From Oxyruncus cristatus (taxonomy: Eukaryota; Chordata; Aves; Passeriformes; Cotingidae): a stretch of 64,000 nt of DNA. The DNA lies in the NCBI GenBank assembly GCA_013399855.1, contig VXAY01002121.1:393893-457892 (forward strand), read 5' to 3'. The notes beneath the pieces are model-generated. The model did no database searches and was not told the origin of the DNA. It saw only the letters and a list, made by a program, of their open reading frames with translations. Both the position numbers and the translations under genes were made by a program. Shown in pieces: positions 59,701 through 64,000 of the stretch. Positions within the stretch are counted from its first letter, which is position 1; the number at the start of each line of letters is the position of its first letter.

Positions 59701-62560
59701 AAAATCTTTTCACTAAAATCATAGTTAATGAGCCAAAATGATTTAGAAGGTGAAATCTTTAGCATTATTATACCTTGAAGAGAACCCAGCTCCATGGCAT
59801 GGGTTGTAAGTTCCCCCACATGAACTTTGCAACACTGAGTTAAACAGAAACTGCGTAGTCTATGAGATTTCCAGATCTTAGAAGAATGTTGGTCAATGCC
59901 ATAACTCTGTCAGTAAGTAATATTAGAAAGTCTGGATGAAGAAGAGTATGCCTTGTTTGGAAAGCTCCAGTTGACCTCAGGAATATCTAGAAAGTTTAAA
60001 TCTTACTCTCACTAAGTCCGATGGTGAAATGCTGACCTTGTTGACTCAGAAAAGCCTAATATCTAGTCACTTCATAGAAAGGGACAACTGCTTTGTTGTC
60101 AGTCTTATAATCTTGATTCTATCATGAGTTTCATCAGCTTCTTAGGTAATGTTTTCTAACAGGAAATAAAAAATCATAAAATAATTAAATGGGTTAATTA
60201 AAAAATAGCAATACATCTCTTATTCACACAAGCTCCATAATATATTACAAAGTGTTGGGGTCACACCTTCTGGATATGAACGTTATTGATACTTTTACAT
60301 TTTAGGATCTCTGCTCCATTCTCATTCTGCCCAATGTACTGAAATGGTAGTGAAGAAAGAGAATTTTTTCCCAATTTCTCTTTGCAAGCTGATGATAACC
60401 AAGTACCTCCAGGGTATGACTGACCCAGCGGAGATTTAACTCCTGATTGTACAGGAGGCCTATAGCAAGTCCATTGAGTTAGATGGGCAGAACTAGTAAA
60501 TGAACAAGTTTAATCTTGTTTAACACAAGTCACCATGTCTTTAGCTCTCCTTTCTGTTTTAAGTATGTATCATCCATAAAAACTCATCATTAATACATAG
60601 ATTTTCATTTTCAACCTCCAGATCTGACACAAACAGAAGTTGTAATGGCACTCCTCGTTTTCTGCTGTTGGCACTGCAAACAGATGCTCTCCTCTTAGTC
60701 AGATTAGAACAATTTATGTATAAATAAGGAACTGAAGAAGATTTTTGTGTTACAACTCAAAGCGAACCCTGCTATTCTTCTCACACTCATATTCCTCCCA
60801 GCTACCTTCTTGTGGTACCATGGCCTCCTACATTGATGAATACTGCAAGAGCAGTATTGAAGGTGTATGCTTGGCTCTTCTGAGGTCAGTGACTGTTTTG
60901 ACAACAACTTCAGTAGATGCAGAGTCATTTGGTGGAATAATTTGGCATCAGTCTTGCACACAGTTACAAACTAATACATCGTGCCTCCCACTCGGAGTCC
61001 AATTAGGGTGGATTCTACATCATAGCACAATCCCTTCTACTGAACATCATTAAGGCCCTATAAGCACAGATAGTTTTTACCCTGGTTGGCAAGGACATGG
61101 GTAGGACTTTGCAGAGATCAAAGGGGAAATGAAACAAATAACCATAGAATTTCATGAATATGGGAAAAGGATTATTGAGCCATCATCTTGTCTTTTATCC
61201 ATGGCAACATGAATGAAGCCAATAAAAATCTTTCTTTTTCTGATATGCACACAAGTAATAACTCCAGTATAAAAAATGCTGAGAAGAGAATTGGAGCCAT
61301 TACAATTACAACTTTTCTTTTCTTTTGCGTTTCTTGACCCAAAAATAAAGAACCTCAATATTCCATCTTTCTTATATCATCAAAAATTAAGGAAAATCTT
61401 TGGGGGTTTTGTCTGTTTGGCTTTTTATTTATTTTTTTTGTTTGTTTGTTTCATTAAAAGCTCTGCTTAATTAAGGGCCACAGACTTTAGCCCACCACTT
61501 ATATTGTGTAAAGCCAATACATGTTTACTGTGGGATGCTGGCAATATTCATTAGAGAACAAAGGAGCCTCATTCTGTAGAGATGTGGTGATATTACCATG
61601 AGTAAAACCGTGCATGGAAATTACCAAATTTGGATATTAACAAAACAACAGCTCTCAAAAGAAGGGAAATTAATTTTTGCTATTTTTCACAAGGTGGAGA
61701 GAAACCATCCTAAAATGTGAGGAAAGTTGATCTCACAGGGCATGTTTTCCACTGTCTGTAGTGTCAATTCCCTCTGATCTTTTTTTATTCTCCAGTTACC
61801 AGACTCAGCAGCAACAGGGGCAGCAGATGCCACCCTGTCAACATCAACTCTGAGAAGAATAATGTACATCACTAAAGATACATGCAGCAAAATACAAAGC
61901 CATACATACACAGTGTCCCTACCAACACAAGGAAGGCAGAATTCTCAAATTCCAAATAAACATGCCATGAAGAATATAAAGCAATTTTGTTTTCCAGTGC
62001 AGTTTTCTGACTGGGAGGGAACAATGTGTAGTGTTTGCCACAAAAGTAGTATCAGAGATAACGTCTCTATGTGAAAGGATGCACAGGAAAACAATTTGTT
62101 TCAATTAAATAAATCTGCATCTCTAAATTTCAAAATTATTCACTGTAATTATTTTCAAAAACATGCCTAATTATGTTATATGTACATCAGGTTATTATAT
62201 TCTTAAAAAAACTCATAAACCATGGTTATGCATTATCACTGAGACACTGGAGAGAGAGAGATAAACAGAGATTGGTCTAGGAATCATACTTGAACTAATA
62301 ACAGAACCTCTCTATCTGAAATCTTCATCCTGACTTTTTTCCCCCTCCAGTGGAAGCTACAGGATTATCATAATTTCTCTTAACATAAAAAAAAAAAAAA
62401 AAATTAATGTTTTTTTGTTTATGCTCTTTTCTGCTGTTTTACCTAGGAGAACTCGGGAGTGTTGGAAACTGCTTCAGGAAGCTCGTGCCATCTGACCTTA
62501 TTTCGTGTGTTCCCTCATTTGAGCTGGAACAAAGGAATGGGCTGGGTGGAATTAAAGAGA
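56721..62560. other. long unique non-coding stretch
   Basis: About 5.8 kb with no recognised transposon or gene. T- and TTTG-rich runs lie at about 57253-57264 and 61428-61450, and seventeen A at 62387-62403. Open frames up to 107 codons (59496-59819 minus; 60745-61053 plus, 102 codons) have no recognisable motif. Confidence 0.55.
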
Positions 62561-62561
62561 G

Positions 62562-62616
62562 GAGTGTGTGTGTGTGCATGTGTGTGGTGCATGTGTGCCC
62601 GTGTGCCTGTGTGTAT
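62562..62616. repeat. imperfect (GT)n microsatellite
   Basis: GTGTGTGTGTGTGCATGTGTGTGG continues as alternating purine-pyrimidine sequence interrupted by GCATG, GCCC and GCCT. Such sequence can adopt Z-DNA. It generates the cysteine/valine-rich spurious frame across it. Confidence 0.9.
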
Positions 62617-62764
62617 AAAGAAGTGGTGATCAGACGTTGCTGATAAGAGAAGCCAGTGGTGCTTCTGGGTGATGTGTGTATTCAACTCCAGGCTGACTCC
62701 TCTTATGCTAATACAGCCAATTTCCTCTTTTATTTCATTTCTGGAGCCTGAATCTGTGATCTCT
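62617..62764. other. unique non-coding sequence
   Basis: No recognised feature between the GT repeat and the CpG-bearing stretch. Confidence 0.5.
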
Positions 62765-63225
62765 GATAAGGTTCCCAAGGATACCGCCTTCACTCACAAA
62801 TGGGCAGGCAAAGGGGGGGTAGGTGACAGAGACGTGTAACTCGCAGAGAGCACCAGTGGATGAATAATTTAAAACTCCGCCCGGAGATTTGAGGCAAAAC
62901 GGAGAGATAAGAGACACCACAGGGTCTTCTCTGTTTATTCAGAGCTTCATCTTCCAATGACAGGTGACCCCCGGGGTCAAGGGCATTATGGGAAATGGAG
63001 CCAACGGTGGGAAAAGGTACCACATCCCAGAAGGAAGTCATGATTCACTTGGTGTCAAATGAAAAATTGATCCTTTTCCTCCGCTCTTTGCGATTTTTCT
63101 CTCTCCTGGTTTTCACAGGGAAACTTTGGGCCCAAGGCTGACACAAGTCTGAACAGCAAGAACAGATCCAGAGCAAAGTGGCTGGTAGCAATGGGTTTGC
63201 ACCAGTGTGAAACTGGTGCAAGATA
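62765..63225. promoter_or_regulatory. candidate regulatory stretch: local CpGs, palindromes and ZNF143-like motif
   Basis: Eight CpGs fall within about 220 bp (62785-63005), unlike the CpG-poor surroundings. TGACCCC-C-GGGGTCA at 62965-62979 is a palindrome of nuclear-receptor-like half-sites. GCATTATGGGAAATGG (62983-62998) in reverse reads CCATTTCCCATAATGC, close to the ZNF143 consensus core TTCCCAGAATGC. TTGCACCAGT (63197-63206) and ACTGGTGCAA (63212-63221) form a perfect 10-bp inverted repeat with a 5-nt loop. It could be a promoter, enhancer or chromatin anchor. No transcript start or exon can be named. Confidence 0.35.
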
Positions 63226-64000
63226 AAGATCAGGACCTTTGTCTGAGCAGTGTGCTGTCTGCATCTCTACACAGGGAGTCTGCTTTGCTAGGACCTTTAT
63301 CAAATAAGATATGTATAAAGGCAATACCTCAGAAACATCACAGGCTCCATCCACCCCATGTAAATTGCTGCTTTTCACTGGAGTGACCTTAATTTATATC
63401 CACTCAGAATCTGCCTTCATGTTTTTAAACAAAACACTCCCTCCTAAAAGTATTACACCTTAATTTCATTTATTTTATGTTGGCCTGAAAGTATTTACTG
63501 TCATGGTTTTACCCGGTGTTTGGTAAAGAAGCTGAAACAGCTGAAAAATTCTCAGGGAACACCTGGTCTTCCTTGGGCCTTATGCAGAAAACAAGACACA
63601 TTCTCAAGCTCTGCCTCTTGTTGCCTCTTTCATTTGAGAAATCCTGAACTCAGTGCCTCCTTTACAGTTAGAAAAATCTGAAACTGTTCACTCTGGTCAT
63701 ATTTATATTGTTAACTGTAGGATCTTACAAATTCTGACAGTAAGAAATATCCCTAGCAGAGCTCTGCTCTACATTATCAAAACCTTCTGCTCAGTCGTTC
63801 CTATTTGTTTCAATGTAATGCAGCCATGACCTCTACAGAAAAAAAGTTGAATGTTTCTCGGTGCTGGTTTACATTTCCCTGCCTCTTAAACTGCTGTTTC
63901 TGCTTTCCTCTGTTTGAGTGTTGCCCGTGTTTTCATTCCTGAGCAAGCACATACCTTTTATCTTTTCAGATAAACATGAAAACACACGAGGGTCACTGCC
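63226..64000. other. unique non-coding sequence to window end
   Basis: No gene, RNA or transposon is recognised. TGTCATGGTTTTACCC at 63499-63514 resembles the terminus of a bird ERV LTR but stands alone. Confidence 0.5.

Noticed and set aside
60745..61053. 102-codon plus-strand open frame as a possible gene
   Set aside because: No recognisable domain, no convincing splice or promoter context, and length within chance expectation for 64 kb read in six frames.
61141..61195. ACCATAGAATTTCATGAATATGG as a CR1 3' end
   Set aside because: The GGTTGGAAGGGACC core is missing, so similarity is limited to a few A/T-rich words.
61767..61810. Pyrimidine tract plus CAG (splice-acceptor-like) before 61796
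   Set aside because: No matching coding frame, donor site or recognisable protein follows; such tracts are common in T-rich DNA.
63499..63514. TGTCATGGTTTTACCC as the terminus of a third ERV LTR (minus orientation)
   Set aside because: Only about 16 bp match and the following blocks expected in that LTR are absent.
1..64000. CRISPR array, operon, tRNA/rRNA, mitochondrial insert or intact viral gene set
   Set aside because: None seen. The repeats are eukaryotic (LINE, LTR, microsatellite), and neither LTR adjoins retroviral coding sequence.

Overview
This window reads as nuclear DNA of a bird. The evidence is its repeats: about fifteen copies or fragments of CR1, the dominant avian LINE (3' ends of the type 'CTTCCAACCCAAACCATTCTATGATTCTATG'), and two solitary long terminal repeats that resemble endogenous-retrovirus LTR families I know from neognath birds. 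The rest is AT-rich, CpG-poor single-copy sequence with scattered microsatellites and two assembly gaps. I cannot name the species, chromosome or neighbouring genes.

I recognise no host protein-coding exon, tRNA, rRNA or other RNA gene. The longest open frames are about 100-165 codons. Those I recognise are decayed CR1 ORF2 pieces (9266-10351 and 40209-40472 on the minus strand) or an antisense shadow of a CR1 (3062-3475). The window therefore looks like a gene desert or the inside of a very long intron.

Layout. 1-6.9 kb: an internally deleted CR1 at the left edge, a long CR1 3' part at 2.9-3.5 kb, and a minus-strand CR1 at 6.5-6.9 kb whose 3' tail has become a 16-unit GAATA/ATTCT microsatellite. 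9.1-10.5 kb: the largest CR1, with a broken reverse-transcriptase frame. 10.5-19.9 kb: almost repeat-free, with two stretches that look like conserved regulatory DNA. 19.9-20.3 kb: a CR1. 21.3-22.4 kb: homopolymer-rich DNA around the first gap. 22.9-23.2 kb: a cluster of homeodomain-type TAATTA sites. 27.2-27.7 kb: a plus-strand solo LTR with an apparent target duplication. 30.8-40.3 kb: six short CR1 pieces. 43.5 kb: an inverted repeat. 44.8 kb: the second gap. 45.8-46.5 kb: a minus-strand solo LTR. 46.5-54.7 kb: unique. 54.7-56.7 kb: two CR1 3' ends flanking a stretch with POU/octamer-like and repeated GTTCCAAAG motifs. 62.7-63.3 kb: a local CpG-bearing stretch with palindromes and a ZNF143-like motif.

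Nothing here works together as an operon or gene cluster, and I do not see a new biological system. The best leads are candidate cis-regulatory elements, which need alignment to other vertebrates, and the structural histories of individual transposon copies.
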